Program-made: the position numbers and the translations under genes
The notes under the pieces: model-generated
Database searches by the model: none
What the model saw: the letters and a program-made list of their open reading frames with translations, nothing else
Told to the model about the DNA's origin: nothing
Assembly (NCBI GenBank): GCA_030144725.1
Contig: JASKMD010000020.1
Coordinates: forward strand, 5,226,703 to 5,290,702
DNA from: Haematococcus lacustris
Taxonomy: Eukaryota; Chlorophyta; Chlorophyceae; Chlamydomonadales; Haematococcaceae
Length of the DNA stretch: 64,000 nucleotides
Reading direction: 5' to 3'
Shown: piece by piece, positions 40,532-53,900 of the stretch
Layout of the letters: every line of letters begins with the position of its first letter
Numbering within the stretch: the first letter of the stretch is position 1

Positions 40532-43500
40532 GGAACCCTGGGCAGGGAATCAGCTACAGCGTGCAGTTCCACCTAGGCCTGCTGGAGTACCTGCAGCAGC
40601 TGGGGCAGCCCAGCCTGGTTGTTGTCCTGGACCTGGCGGGGGCCTATGACAACGTGTCGTGGGGCTTGCTCCAGGACACAATAGAGGCCATGGGGTTCTG
40701 CCGGGAGGGGCATGTGCGCTGGGCCCAGCTGCTGCACCGGGGTGCCAAGAGCCAGGTGATGGTCAACGGCCACCTCACCGACAGCTTTCCCCTCGCGTCA
40801 GGGCTGCTGCAGGGCAGCGGGGCCTTCCCGATCTACTGGTGCATTGTGCTCGGCGGGGGCGGAGGCTGTGGCGGGTGCAGGGGATGAATCGGGGGCTAGA
40901 GGGCTTGGGCTCAAGGGATCCACCCGTCTGGGATCCACCCGTCTGCCCTGCCCCGTGAAAGGCCTTCCCGGTTCGATAGCTCCTGAGGTCCAGCTACAGC
41001 AGAGCGTTCTGGAGGGAGTCCGTGGCTGGGCCTGTCCTGGGCTGCTCAGGTGTGTGCAAGGGGTGAGTCAGCGCAGCCGGGGGAGCGGGAGACGCAGGGT
41101 CTGTGGCCGAGCAGCTCAGCCGCCCCCTCCACTGGTCAGGGGCCCGCGAGTCAACCTTTCCCGCTTGGCGGTCCAGCTGCGCCAACACGAGGCAGGAGGT
41201 CCCTTCTTCCCCGCATGGACATGACCAGGTCCACAGGAGGTAAGTCGGGGGATTTGCGGGGCAAAGCCCTAGCCGCCGTGTATTCCGCCGCAAGCAGGGC
41301 CCTCCGAGCCGGTAGGAGCACCCAAGACCCTAAGCCGGAGCTGCTATCAGTTATCCGCTCCTCCCCCTCCGCCTCGCCCGCTTCTACCCAAGACCAGCCC
41401 TCTTGGCCCGGATGTGGAGGGGCAGAGTCGCTGGACGGCAAGGCTATCACAGCTAGTCAGCCTCAGCTTGCCGCCACCCCCCACCAGCGCACCTTAGCAG
41501 GGGGTGGCACTGCTGGGCTGCGGAACTGGTCAGGGCTTGCCTCCCCGAGCCCTGGCAGGGCATGGTGGACCGCCTGCAGCCTCCACAGCCGGAGTGGGAG
41601 TGCCTGAGGGTTGGGCCAGTGGTGGGGTTTGTGATGCGGCGCACCCCCCTGCTCCAGCCCTCCCACTGGGTGGGCCCCAACGGCCGCCTCTACGCCCTAG
41701 ACCCCACAGGGCAAGGGCCCCTCGGGATTTTCTGGGTGGAGGAGGGGGCGGCCTGGGAGCCAGCTGCGGTGGCCCGGCTCAACAAGCCCAGCTACAGGCT
41801 GACCCCGGGGGAGCGAGCCACCCACCTCCGCCCTCTACCCGCCCAGCGTCACGTGGCGCAGGAGCAGGCTCAAGGGCTGGAGCAAGGAGGGGCCAGGGCG
41901 GTTGGCAGGGGAGGGGGGTGGGCAAGGGGGCCGGGCGGGGGCAGGGGGCGAGGGCGTGGAGGAGGTGGAGGGCGTAAGGGAGCAGGGGGCGGGGCGTGAG
42001 GGCAGGCTGCCGACCCAGTTAACGAGGGGCCTGGCACCTGGCCTAAGGAGGAGTGGCTCTTGGGCCCCTGGGCTCACCTGCAGCTGGACCCTCAGGTGTG
42101 GGGCATGGGCACCACCACCCTGCTGGACTTCTCTGTCAAGCATGCCAGGGTGCGCCTCCACCAGCTCCATCGCGTCAGTGCCGACCCCCTCTACCCACCC
42201 TGTGGGGGCCTGTGGCCTGCGATGTGGGGTGTGCGCCCCCCCCGGGCAGCGGGCGAACCGGAGGTGGCAGCGGTGGCTGATGGAGCCCTGAGGGAGCTGG
42301 AGCTCAAGTGGGAGGCCAGCGCGCAGCAGGTGGGAGACCAGGGGGCAGCGGGGGGGTTAGCGGGGCAGCAGGGGGGGCAGCGGGGGTGTTAGCGGGGGGG
42401 CAGCGGGGGGGGCAGGGGGGGTTAGCGGGGTGCAGCGGGGGGGTTAGCGGGGCAGCGGGGGGGTTAGCAGGGGGGCAGCGGGGGAGCGGGAGCAGCAGGG
42501 CAGGGATGTGGAGGAGCGGCTCCCCGAGGAGGTGCATGGAAGCCAACCGCCTCGCTGGCTTGACACCTCCGCCAGGGCGCACCAGCGACCCTCGCCGCAG
42601 ATGAGGGCGGCCCAGCAGGCTGAGCGGCAGCTGGAGGCCCAGCAGCGGCGTGGGGGCAGGCAGCCACTTGCTCAGCCCGCCCCCCGGGCCGACACCGTGG
42701 ACCAGCTGGCTGTGGGTGTTCAGGCGGGCCAGCCGTGTGCGAAGGTGTGGAAGGAGCTGCTAGACCCCACCCTCCATCGGGAGCATGTCATCGTGGCCTG
42801 GCGGGGGCTTCACGCCAGCCTCATGGTGGGAGCCTTGTGGGGCCACATCCTCAAGGGTACGGCTGCCCCGGGCTCTTCCGCCTGCCGCTTCTGCCAGCCG
42901 GGGCACTTGGAGACCCTCACCCACGCCTTCCTGACCTGCCCCGCCGTGGTCCCAGCCAGGGAGTGGGTGCTGGACGTGTACGGCCGCCTCACAGGCACCC
43001 GCCCCCCCTCAGGCGACGCCATGCTGCTCCATAGTGGGCGCCCCACCTGCGGCGAGGCCCCCCCCTTTCAGCCCCCTGACAGCCTGCTGTGGTTGCGGCT
43101 GCGCGTTGCCTACCTGGGCGCAGTGTGGCGCCTCCGCAGCTCAGGAGCCGCTACAGCCCTGCAGCCACAACAGGTGGCGAGGCGGGTTGTGGAGGAGGTC
43201 ATCTCCACCCTCACCACGGCCGTCAAGCGGGACTGGCATCGGGTGGGGAGGGACATCCGCGTGGGCCTCTGCGGCGCTGTGCCCTCCACCTGGTTGAAGG
43301 GAAAGGACCCGGAGCTGGACGCTGCCCACTTTGACCAGCTGTGGCCCGAGGCGTTGGGGGGCTGGTTTGCCAAGCAGCCTGAGAGGGAGCGGAGGGGAGG
43401 GCAGGAGGGGGCAGAGGGGAGGGTTGGGGCAGGAGGAGTGGAGGAGGAGAGGGCAGCAGGGAGGCTTAGGCAGGGGGAGGGCAGGGCGCGGTGGGGGGGG

Positions 43501-44000
43501 AGAGCTGTTTGTTCGCCTCTCCTTGCAGTGGCCCGTCCCCTTCCCCGTCGAGCCAGCCTGAGCTGCAGGGTTGCTGGTGGGGGCTTCGTGCGTTCTGTGG
43601 GTGGGGAGGGCTAGGCCTCGGGGGTTTATCTGGGTGTCAGGGGACCGGGGGCTTAGGTGGTCTTGGTTTGAGTGTTGGGGGAAGGGTTCAAGGCTTCAGG
43701 TCGAGGGGCTGGGCTTAGGCTTGTGTGGGGAGGTGAGTAGAGCTAGGGTCTAGGGAGGTGTGTAGAGCTAGGGTGGAGGGCGTTGGTGTGGGGGAGTGTC
43801 TTGACGTTGTCCTAGGGAGGGGGTTGCTTGGGTGGTGTGGACCTTTGCTTGGGGTGTGTGGACCTTTGCTTGGGGTGTGTGGACCGCTGTGTTTGGGCGT
43901 AGTGCTTGGGGATCGTGTACGGGGAATCTTGTTTGTTGTAGTCTTCTCTATTCTTTATTTCTTTAGTCTCACTCTCTCTTGTAATGCTCCTCATATAAAA
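40532..44000 (+). mobile_element. Mosaic LINE unit F1
   Basis: RT fragment open 40561-40887 (motif A LDLAGAYDNVSWG, then SGAFPIYWCIVL); linker from about 40850 with MDMTRSTGGK at about 41216; distal ORF2 from about 41525; GC minisatellite about 42340-42480; 3'UTR from 43615. Compared with D it has an intact C-terminal frame. TGTAA at 43980-43984; the terminal CATATAAAA replaces CATATGAAA. Confidence 0.9.
42508..43614 (+). pseudogene. ORF2 C-terminal open frame of unit F1 (zinc knuckle)
   Basis: 368 codons open (from a GTG; first ATG at 42601). It contains GSQPPRWLDTSARA, a Gln/Arg-rich stretch, CRFCQPGHLETLTHAFLTC and the natural ORF2 C-terminus GGFVRSVGGEG. It is separated from any RT by the minisatellite, whose TTAGC units place stops upstream. 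I call it a relic, but the frame is intact in F1-F4. Confidence 0.7.
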
Positions 44001-47000
44001 GGAACCCTGGGCAGTGAATCAGCTACAGCGTGCAGTTCCACCTAGGCCTGCTGGAGTACCTGCAGCAGCTGGGGCAGCCCAGCCTGGTTGTTGTCCTGGA
44101 CCTGGCGGGGGCCTATGACAACGTGTCGTGGGGCTTGCTCCAGGACACAAGGGAGGCCATGGGGTTCTGCCGGGAGGGGCATGTGCGCTTGGCCCAGCTG
44201 CTGCACCGGGGTGCCAAGAGCCAGGTGATGGTCAACGGCCACCTCACCGACAGCTTTCCCCTCGCGTCAGGGCTGCTGCAGGGCAGCGGGGCCTTCCCGA
44301 TCTACTGGTGCATCGTGCTCGGCGGGGGCGGAGGCTGTGGCGGGTGCAGGGGATGAATCGGGGGCTAGAGGGCTTGGGCTCAAGGGATCCACCCGTCTGG
44401 GATCCACCCGTCTGCCCTGCCCCGTGAAAGGCCTTCCCAATTCGATAGCTCCTGAGGTCCAGCTACAGCAGAGCGTTCTGGAGGGAGTCCGTGGCTGGGC
44501 CTGTCCTGGGCTGCCCAGGTGTGTGCAAGGGGTGAGTCAGCGCAGCCGGGGGAGCGGGAGACGCAGGGTCTGTGGCCGAGCAGCTCAGCCGCCCCCTCCA
44601 CTGGTCAGGGGCCCGCGAGTCAACCTTTCCCGCTTGGCGGTCCAGCTGCGCCAACACGAGGCAGGAGGTCCCTTCTTCCCCGCATGGACATGACCAGGTC
44701 CACAGGAGGTAAGTCGGGGGATTTGCGGGGCAAAGCCCTAGCCGCCGTGTATTCCGCCGCAAGCAGGGCCCTCCGAGCCGGTAGGAGCACCCAAGACCCT
44801 AAGCCGGAGCTGCTATTAGTTATCCGCTCCTCCCCCTCCGCCTCGCCCGCTTCTACCCAAGACCAGCCCTCTTGGCCCGGATGTGGAGGGGCAGAGTCGC
44901 TGGACGGCAAGGCTATCACAGCTAGTCAGCCCCAGGTTGCCGCCACCCCCCACCAGCGCACCTTAGCAGGGGGTGGCACTGCTGGGCTGCGGAACTGGTC
45001 AGGGCTTGCCTCCCCGAGCCCTGGCAGGGCATGGTGGACCGCCTGCAGCCTCCACAGCCGGAGTGGGAGTGCCTGAGGGTTGGGCCAGTGGTGGGGTTTG
45101 TGATGCGGCGCACCCCCCTGCTCCAGCCCTCCCACTGGGTGGGCCCCAACGGCCGCCTCTACGCCCTAGACCCCACAGGGCAAGGGCCCCTCGGGATTTT
45201 CTGGGTGGAGGAGGGGGCGGCCTGGGAGCCAGCTGCGGTGGCCTGGCTCAACAAGCCCAGCTACAGGCTGACCCCGGGGGAGCTAGCCACCCACCTCCGC
45301 CCTCTACCCGCCCAGCGTCACGTGGCGCAGGAGCAGGCTCAAGGGCTGGAGCAAGGAGGGGCCAGGGCGGTTGGCAGGGGAGGGGGGTGGGCAAGGGGGC
45401 CGGGCGGGGGCAGGGGGCGAGGGCGTGGAGGAGGTGGAGGGCGTAAGGGAGCAGGGGGCGGGGCGTGAGGGCAGGCTGCCGACCCAGTTAACGAGGGGCC
45501 TGGCACCTGGCCTAAGGAGGAGTGGCTCTTGGGCCCCTGGGCTTACCTGCAGCTGGACCCTCAGGTGTGGGGCATGGGCACCACCACCCTGCTGGACTTC
45601 TCTGTCAAGCATGCCAGGGTGCGCCTCCACCAGCTCCATCGCGTCAGTGCCGACCCCCTCTACCCACCCTGTGGGGGCCTGTGGCCTGCGATGTGGGGTG
45701 TGCGCCCCCCCCGGGCAGCAGGCGAACCGGAGGTGGCAGCGGTGGCTGATGGAGCCCTGAGGGAGCTGGAGCTCAAGTGGGAGGCCAGCGCGCAGCAGGT
45801 GGCAGACCAAGGGGCAGCGGGGGGGTTAGCGGGGCAGCAGGGGGGGCAGCGGGGGTGTTAGCGGGGGGGCAGCGGGGGGGCAGGGGGGGTTAGCGGGGGG
45901 CAGCGGGGGGGTTAGCGGGGCAGCGGGGGGGTTAGCAGGGGGGCAGCGGGGGAGCGGGAGCAACAGGGCAGGGATGTGGAGGAGCGGCTCCCCGAGGAGG
46001 TGCATGGAAGCCAACCGCCTCGCTGGCTTGACACCTCCGCCAGGGCGCACCAGCGACCCTCGCCGCAGATGAGGGCGGCCCAGCAGGCTGAGCGGCAGCT
46101 GGAGGCCCAGCAGCGGCGTCGGGGCAGGCAGCCACTTGCTCAGCCCGCCCCCCGGGCCGACACCGTGGACCAGCTGGCTGTGGGTGTTCAGGCGGGCCAG
46201 CCGTGTGCGAAGGTGTGGAAGGAGCTGCTAGACCCCACCCTCCATCGGGAGCATGTCATCGTGGCCTGGCGGGGGCTTCACGCCAGCCTCATGGTGGGAG
46301 CCTTGTGGGGCCACATCCTCAAGGGTACGGCTGCCCCGGGCTCTTCCGCCTGCCGCTTCTGCCAGCCGGGGCACTTGGAGACCCTCACCCACGCCTTCCT
46401 GACCTGCCCCGCCGTGGTCCCAGCCAGGGAGTGGGTGCTGGACGTGTACGGCCGCCTCACAGGCACCCGCCCCCCCTCAGGCGACGCCATGCTGCTCCAT
46501 AGTGGGCGCCCCACCTGCGGCGAGGCCCCCCCCTTTCAGCCCCCTGACAGCCTGCTGTGGTTGCGGCTGCGCGTTGCCTACCTGGGCGCAGTGTGGCGCC
46601 TCCGCAGCTCAGGAGCCGCTACAGCCCTGCAGCCACAACAGGTGGCGAGGCGGGTTGTGGAGGAGGTCATCTCCACCCTCACCACGGCCGTCAAGCGGGA
46701 CTGGCATCGGGTGGGGAGGGACATCCGCGTGGGCCTCTGCGGCGCTGTGCCCTCCACCTGGTTGAAGGGAAAGGACCCGGAGCTGGACGCTGCCCACTTT
46801 GACCAGCTGTGGCCCGAGGCGTTGGGGGGCTGGTTTGCCAAGCAGCCTGAGAGGGAGCGGAGGGGAGGGCAGGAGGGGGCAGAGGGGAGGGTTGGGGCAG
46901 GAGGAGTGGAGGAGGAGAGGGCAGCAGGGAGGCTTAGGCAGGGGGAGGGCAGGGTGCGGTGGGGGGGGAGAGTTGTTTGTTCGCCTCTCCTTGCAGTGGC

Positions 47001-47468
47001 CCGTCCCCTTCCCCGTCGAGCCAGCCTGAGCTGCAGGGTTGCTGGTGGGGGCTTCGTGCGTTCTGTGGGTGGGGAGGGCTAGGCCTCGGGGGTTTATCTG
47101 GGTGTCAGGGGACCGGGGGCTTAGGTGATCTTGGTTTGAGTGTTGGGGGAAGGGTTCAAGGCTTCAGGTCGAGGGGCTGGGCTTAGGCTTGTGTGGGGAG
47201 GTGAGTAGAGCTAGGGTCTAGGGAGGTGTGTAGAGCTAGGGTGGAGGGCGTTGGTGTGGGCGAGTGTCTTGACGTTGTCCTAGGGAGGGGGTTGCTTGGG
47301 TGGTGTGGACCTTTGCTTGGGGTGTGTGGACCTTTGCTTGGGGTGTGTGGACCGCTGTGTTTGGGCGTAGTGCTTGGGGATCGTGTACGGGGAATCTTGT
47401 TTGTTGTAGTCTTCTCTATTCTTTATTTCTTTAGTCTCACTCTCTCTTGTAATGCTCCTCATATAAAA
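44001..47468 (+). mobile_element. Mosaic LINE unit F2
   Basis: Same organisation as F1; RT fragment 44030-44356, linker ATG at about 44685, minisatellite about 45815-45955. Private changes include RLAQLL for RWAQLL in the RT fragment and GELATHL for GERATHL in the distal region. Confidence 0.9.
45976..47082 (+). pseudogene. ORF2 C-terminal open frame of unit F2
   Basis: 368 codons, same content as in F1 (RWLDTSARA, zinc knuckle, GGFVRSVGGEG end). Private substitutions such as QQRRRGRQ for QQRRGGRQ; frame intact. Confidence 0.7.
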
Positions 47469-50400
47469 GGAACCCTGGGCAGTGAATCAGCTACAGCGTG
47501 CAGTTCCACCTAGGCCTGCTGGAGTACCTGCAGCAGCTGTGGCAGCCCAGCCTGGTTGTTGTCCTGGACCTGGCGGGGGCCTATGACAACGTGTCGTGGG
47601 GCTTGCTCCAGGACACAAGGGAGGCCATGGGGTTCTGCCGGGAGGGGCATGTGCGCTGGGCCCAGCTGCTGCACCGGGGTGCCAAGAGCCAGGTGATGGT
47701 CAACGGCCACCTCACCGACAGCTTTCCCCTCGCGTCAGGGCTGCTGCAGGGCAGCGGGGCCTTCCCGATCTACTGGTGCATCGTGCTCGGCGGGGGCGGA
47801 GGCTGTGGCGGGTGCAGGGGATGAATCGGGGGCTAGAGGGCTTGGGCTCAAGGGATCCACCCGTCTGGGATCCACCCGTCTGCCCTGCCCCGTGAAAGGC
47901 CTTCCCAATTCGATAGCTCCTGAGGTCCAGCTACAGCAGAGCGTTCTGGAGGGAGTCCGTGGCTGGGCCTGTCCTGGGCTGCCCAGGTGTGTGCAAGGGG
48001 TGAGTCAGCGCAGCCGGGGGAGCGGGAGACGAAGGGTCTGTGGCCGAGCAGCTCAGCCGCCCCCTCCACTGGTCAGGGGCCCGCGAGTCAACCTTTCCCG
48101 CTTGGCGGTCCAGCTGCGCCAACACGAGGCAGGAGGTCCCTTCTTCCCCGCATGGACATGACCAGGTCCACAGGAGGTAAGTCGGGGGATTTGCGGGGCA
48201 AAGCCCTAGCCGCCGTGTATTCCGCCGCAAGCAGGGCCCTCCGAGCCGGTAGGAGCACCCAAGACCCTAAGCCGGAGCTGCTATCAGTTTTCCGCTCCTC
48301 CCCCTCCGCCTCGCCCGCTTCTACCCAAGACCAGCCCTCTTGGCCCGGATGTGGAGGGGCAAAGTCGCTGGACGGCAAGGCTATCACAGCTAGTCAGCCC
48401 CAGGTTGCCGCCACCCCCCACCAGCGCACCTTAGCAGGGGGTGGCACTGCTGGGCTGCGGAACTGGTCAGGGCTTGCCTCCCCGAGCCCTGGCAGGGCAT
48501 GGTGGACCGCCTGCAGCCTCCACAGCCGGAGTGGGAGTGCCTGAGGGTTGGGCCAGTGGTGGGGTTTGTGATGCGGCGCACTCCCCTGCTCCAGCCCTCC
48601 CACTGGGTCGGCCCCAACGGCCGCCTCTACGCCCTAGACCCCACAGGGCAAGGGCCCCTCGGGGCTTTCTGGGTGGAGGAGGGGGCTGCCTGGGAGCCAG
48701 CTGCGGTGGCCCGGCTCAACAAGCCCAGCTACAGGCTGACCCCGGGGGAGCGAGCCACCCACCTCCGCCCTCTACCCGCCCAGCGTCACGTGGCGCAGGA
48801 GCAGGCTCAAGGGCTGGAGCAAGGAGGGGCCAGGGCGGTTGGCAGGGGAGGGGGGTGGGCAAGGGGGCCGGGCGGGGGCAGGGGGCGAGGGCGTGGAGGA
48901 GGTGGAGGGCGTAAGGGAGCAGGGGGCGGGGCGTGAGGGCAGGCTGCCGACCCAGTTAACGAGGGGCCTTGCACCTGGCCTAAGGAGGAGTGGCTCTTGG
49001 GCCCCTGGGCTTACCTGCAGCTGGACCCTCAGGTGTGGGGCATGGGCACCACCACCCTGCTGGACTTCTCTGTCAAGCATGCCAGGGTGCGCCTCCACCA
49101 GCTCCATCGCGTCAGTGCCGACCCCCTCTACCCACCCTGTGGGGGCCTGTGGCCTGCGATGTGGGGTGTGCGCCCCCCCCGGGCAGCGGGCGAACCGGAG
49201 GTGGCAGCGGTGGCTGATGGAGCCCTGAGGGAGCTGGAGCTCAAGTGGGAGGCCAGCGCGCAGCAGGTGGCAGACCAGGGGGCAGCGGGGGGGTTAGCGG
49301 GGCAGCAGGGGGGGCAGCGGGGGTGTTAGCGGGGGGGCAGCGGGGGGGCAGGGGGGGTTAGCGGGGGGCAGCGGGGGGGTTAGCGGGGCAGCGGGGGGGT
49401 TAGCAGGGGGGCAGCGGGGGAGCGGGAGCAACAGGGCAGGGATGTGGAGGAGCGGCTCCCCGAGGAGGTGCATGGAAGCCAACCGCCTCGCTGGCTTGAC
49501 ACCTCCGCCAGGGCGCACCAGCGACCCTCGCCGCAGATGAGGGCGGCCCAGCAGGCTGAGCGGCAGCTGGAGGCCCAGCAGCGGCGTGGGGGCAGGCAGC
49601 CACTTGCTCAGCCCGCCCCCCGGGCCGACACCGTGGACCAGCTGGCTGTGGGTGTTGAGGCGGGCCAGCCGTGTGCGAAGGTGTGGAAGGAGCTGCTAGA
49701 CCCCACCCTCCATCGGGAGCATGTCATCGTGGCCTGGCGGGTGCTTCACGCCAGCCTCATGGTGGGGGCCTTGTGGGGCCACATCCTTAAGGGTACGGTT
49801 GCCCCGGGCTCTTCCGCCTGCCGCTTCTGCCAGCCGGGGCACTTGGAGACCCTCACCCACGCCTTCCTGACCTGCCCCGCCGTGGTCCCAGCCAGGGAGT
49901 GGGTGCTGGACGTGTACGGCCGCCTCACAGGCACCCGCCCCCCCTCAGGCGACGCCATGCTGCTCCATAGTGGGCGCCCCACCTGCGGCGAGGCCCCCCC
50001 CTTTCAGCCCCCTGACAGCCTGCTGTGGTTGCGGCTGCGCGTTGCCTACCTGGGCGCAGTGTGGCGCCTCCGCAGCTCAGGAGCCGCTACAGCCCTGCAG
50101 CCACAACAGGTGGCGAGGCGGGTTGTGGAGGAGGTCATCTCCACCCTCACCACGGCCGACAAGCGGGACTGGCATCGGGTGGGGAGGGACATCCGCGTGG
50201 GCCTCTGCGGCGCTGTGCCCTCCACCTGGTTCAAGGGAAAGGACCCGGAGCTGGACGCTGCCCACTTCGACCAGCTGTGGCCCGAGGCGTCGGGGGGCTG
50301 GTTTGCCAAGCAGCCTGAGAGGGAGCGGAGGGGAGGGCAGGAGGGGGCAGAGGGGAGGGTTGGGGCAGGAGGAGTGGAGGAGGAGAGGGCAGCAGGGAGG

Positions 50401-50936
50401 CTTAGGCAGGGGGAGGGCAGGGCGCGGTGGGGGGGGAGAGCTGTTTGTTCGCCTCTCCTTGCAGTGGCCCGTCCCCTTCCCCGTCGAGCCAGCCTGAGCT
50501 GCAGGGTTGCTGGTGGGGGCTTCGTGCGTTCTGTGGGTGGGGAGGGCTAGGCCTCGGGGGTTTATCTGGGTGTCAGGGGACCGGGGGCTTAGTTGGTCTT
50601 GGTTTGAGTGTTGGGGGAAGGGTTCAAGGCTTCAGGTCGAGGGGCTGGGCTTAGGCTTGTGTGGGGAGGTGAGTAGAGCTAGGGTCTGGGGAGGTGTGTA
50701 GAGCTAGGGTGGAGGGCGTTGGTGTGGGGGAGTGTCTTGCCGTTGTCCTAGGGAGGGGGTTGCTTGGGTGGTGTGGACCTTTGCTTGGGGTGTGTGGACC
50801 TTTGCTTGGGGTGTGTGGACCGCTGTGTTTGGGCGTAGTGCTTGGGGATCGTGTACGGGGAATCTTGCTTGTTGTAGTCTTCTCTATTCTTTAATTCTTT
50901 AGTCTCACTCTCTCTTGTAATGCTCCTCATATAAAA
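47469..50936 (+). mobile_element. Mosaic LINE unit F3
   Basis: RT fragment 47498-47824 (QQLWQPSL variant), linker ATG at about 48153, minisatellite about 49283-49423. Shares HSPAPALP-type changes in the distal region with F4. Confidence 0.9.
49444..50550 (+). pseudogene. ORF2 C-terminal open frame of unit F3
   Basis: 368 codons, intact; shares TTADKRDWH (others TTAVKRDWH) with F4, showing that F3 and F4 are closest relatives. Confidence 0.7.
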
Positions 50937-53900
50937 GGAACCCTGGGCAGGGAATCAGCTACAGCGTGCAATTCCACATAGGCCTGCTGGAGTACCTGCA
51001 GCAGCTGGGGCAGCCCAGCCTGGTTGTTGTCCTGGACCTGGCGGGGGCCTATGACAACGTGTCGTGGGGCTTGCTCCAGGACACAAGGGAGGCCATGGGG
51101 TTCTGCCGGGAGGGGCATGTGCGCTGGGCCCAGCTGCTGCACCGGGGTGCCAAGAGCCAGGTGATGGTCAACGGCCACCTCACCGACAACTTTCCCCTCG
51201 CGTCAGGGCTGCTGCAGGGCAGCGGGGCCTTCCCGATCTACTGGTGCATCGTGCTCGGCGGGGGCGGAGGCTGTGGCGGGGGCAGGGGATGAATCGGGGG
51301 CTAGAGGGCTTGGGCTCAAGGGATCCACCCGTCTGGGATCCACCCGTCTGCCCTGCCCCGTGAAAGGCCTTCCCGGTTCCATAGCTCCTGAGGTCCAGCT
51401 ACAGCAGAGCGTTCTGGAGGGAGTCCGTGGCTGGGCCTGTCCTGGGCTGCCCAGGTGTGTGCAAGGGGTGAGTCAGCGCAGCCGGGGGAGCGGGAGACGC
51501 AGGGTCTGTGGCCGAGCAGCTCAGCCGCCCCCTCCACTGGTCAGGGGCCAGCGAGTCAACCTTTCCCGCTTGGCGGTCCAGCTGCGCCAACACGAGGCAG
51601 GAGGTCCCTTCTTCCCCGCATGGACATGACCAGGTCCACAGGAGGTAAGTCGGGGGATTTGCGGGGCAAAGCCCTAGCCGCCGTGTATTCCGCCGCAAGC
51701 AGGGCCCTCCGAGCCGGTAGGAGCACCCAAGACCCTAAGCCGGAGCTGCTATCAGTTATCCGCTCCTCCCCCTCCGCCTCGCCCGCTTCTACCCAAGACC
51801 AGCCCTCTTGGCCCGGATGTGGAGGGGCAGAGTCGCTGGACGGCAAGGCTATCACAGCTAGTCAGCCCCAGGTTGCCGCCACCCCCCACCAGCGCACCTT
51901 AGCAGGGGGTGGCACCGCTGGGCTGCGGAACTGGTCAGGGCTTGCCTCCCCGAGCCCTGGCAGGGCATGGTGGACCGCCTGCAGCCTCCACAGCCGGAGT
52001 GGGAGTGCCTGAGGGTTGGGCCAGTGGTGGGGTTTGTGATGCGGCGCACTCCCCTGCTCCAGCCCTCCCACTGGGTCGGCCCCAACGGCCGCCTCTACGC
52101 CCTAGACCCCACAGGGCAAGGGCCCCTCGGGGCTTTCTGGGTGGAGGAGGGGGCTGCCTGGGAGCCAGCTGCGGTGGCCCGGCTCAACAAGCCCAGCTAC
52201 AGGCTGACCCCGGGGGAGCGAGCCACCCACCTCCGCCCTCTACCCGCCCAGCGTCACGTGGCGCAGGAGCAGGCTCAAGGGCTGGAGCAAGGAGGGGCCA
52301 GGGCGGTTGGCAGGGGAGGGGGGTGGGCAAGGGGGCCGGGCGGGGGCAGGGGGCGAGGGCGTGGAGGAGGTGGAGGGCGTAAGGGAGCAGGGGGCGGGGC
52401 GTGAGGGCAGGCTGCCGACCCAGTTAACGAGGGGCCTGGCACCTGGCCTAAGGAGGAGTGGCTCTTGGGCCCCTGGGCTTACCTGCAGCTGGACCCTCAG
52501 GTGTGGGGCATGGGCACCACCACCCTGCTGGACTTCTCTGTCAAGCATGCCAGGGTGCGCCTCCACCAGCTCCATCGCGTCAGTGCCGACCCCCTCTACC
52601 CACCCTGTGGGGGCCTGTGGCCTGCGATGTGGGGTGTGCGCCCCCCCCGGGCAGCGGGCGAACCGGAGGTGGCAGCGGTGGCTGATGGAGCCCTGAGGGA
52701 GCTGGAGCTCAAGTGGGAGGCCAGCGCGCAGCAGGTGGCAGACCAGGGGGCAGCGGGGGGGTTAGCGGGGCAGCTGGGGGGGGCAGCGGGGGTGTTAGCG
52801 GGGGGGCAGCGGGGGGGCAGGGGGGGTTAGCGGGGGGGAGCGGGGGGGTTAGCGGGGCAGCGGGGGGGTTAGCAGGGGGGCAGCGGGGGAGCGGGAGCAA
52901 CAGGGCAGGGATGTGGAGGAGCGGCTCCCCGAGGAGGTGCATGGAAGCCAACCGCCTCGCTGGCTTGACACCTCCGCCAGGGCGCACCAGCGACCCTCGC
53001 CGCAGATGAGGGCGGCCCAGCAGGCTGAGCGGCAGCTGGAGGCCCAGCAGCGGCGTGGGGGCAGGCAGCCACTTGCTCAGCCCGCCCCCCGGGCCGACAC
53101 CGTGGACCAGCTGGCTGTGGGTGTTCAGGCGGGCCAGCCGTGTGCGAAGGTGTGGAAGGAGCTGCTAGACCCCACCCTCCATCGGGAGCATGTTATCGTG
53201 GCCTGGCGGGTGCTTCACGCCAGCCTCATGGTGGGGGCCTTGTGGGGCCACATCCTTAAGGGTACGGCTGCCCCGGGCTCTTCCGCCTGCCGCTTCTGCC
53301 AGCCGGGGCACTTGGAGACCCTCACCCACGCCTTCCTGACCTGCCCCGCCGTGGTCCCAGCCAGGGAGTGGGTGTTGGACGTGTACGGCCGCCTCACAGG
53401 CACCCGCCCCCCCTCAGGCGACGCCATGCTGCTCCATAGTGGGCGCCCCACCTGCGGCGAGGCCCCCCCCTTTCAGCCCCCTGACAGCCTGCTGTGGTTG
53501 CGGCTGCGCGTTGCCTACCTGGGCGCAGTGTGGCGCCTCCGCAGCTCAGGAGCCGCTACAGCCCTGCAGCCACAACAGGTGGCGAGGCGGGTTGTGGAGG
53601 AGGTCATCTCCACCCTCACCACGGCGGACAAGCGGGACTGGCATCGGGTGGGGAGGGACATCCGCGTGGGCCTCTGCGGCGCTGTGCCCTCCACCTGGTT
53701 CAAGGGAAAGGACCCGGAGCTGGACGCTGCCCACTTCGACCAGCTGTGGCCCGAGGCGTTGGGGGGCTGGTTTGCCAAGCAGCCTGAGAGGGAGCGGAGG
53801 GGAGGGCAGGAGGGGGCAGAGGGGAGGGTTGGGGCAGGAGGAGTGGAGGAGGAGAGGGCAGCAGGGAGGCTTAGGCAGGGGGAGGGCAGGGCGCGGTGGG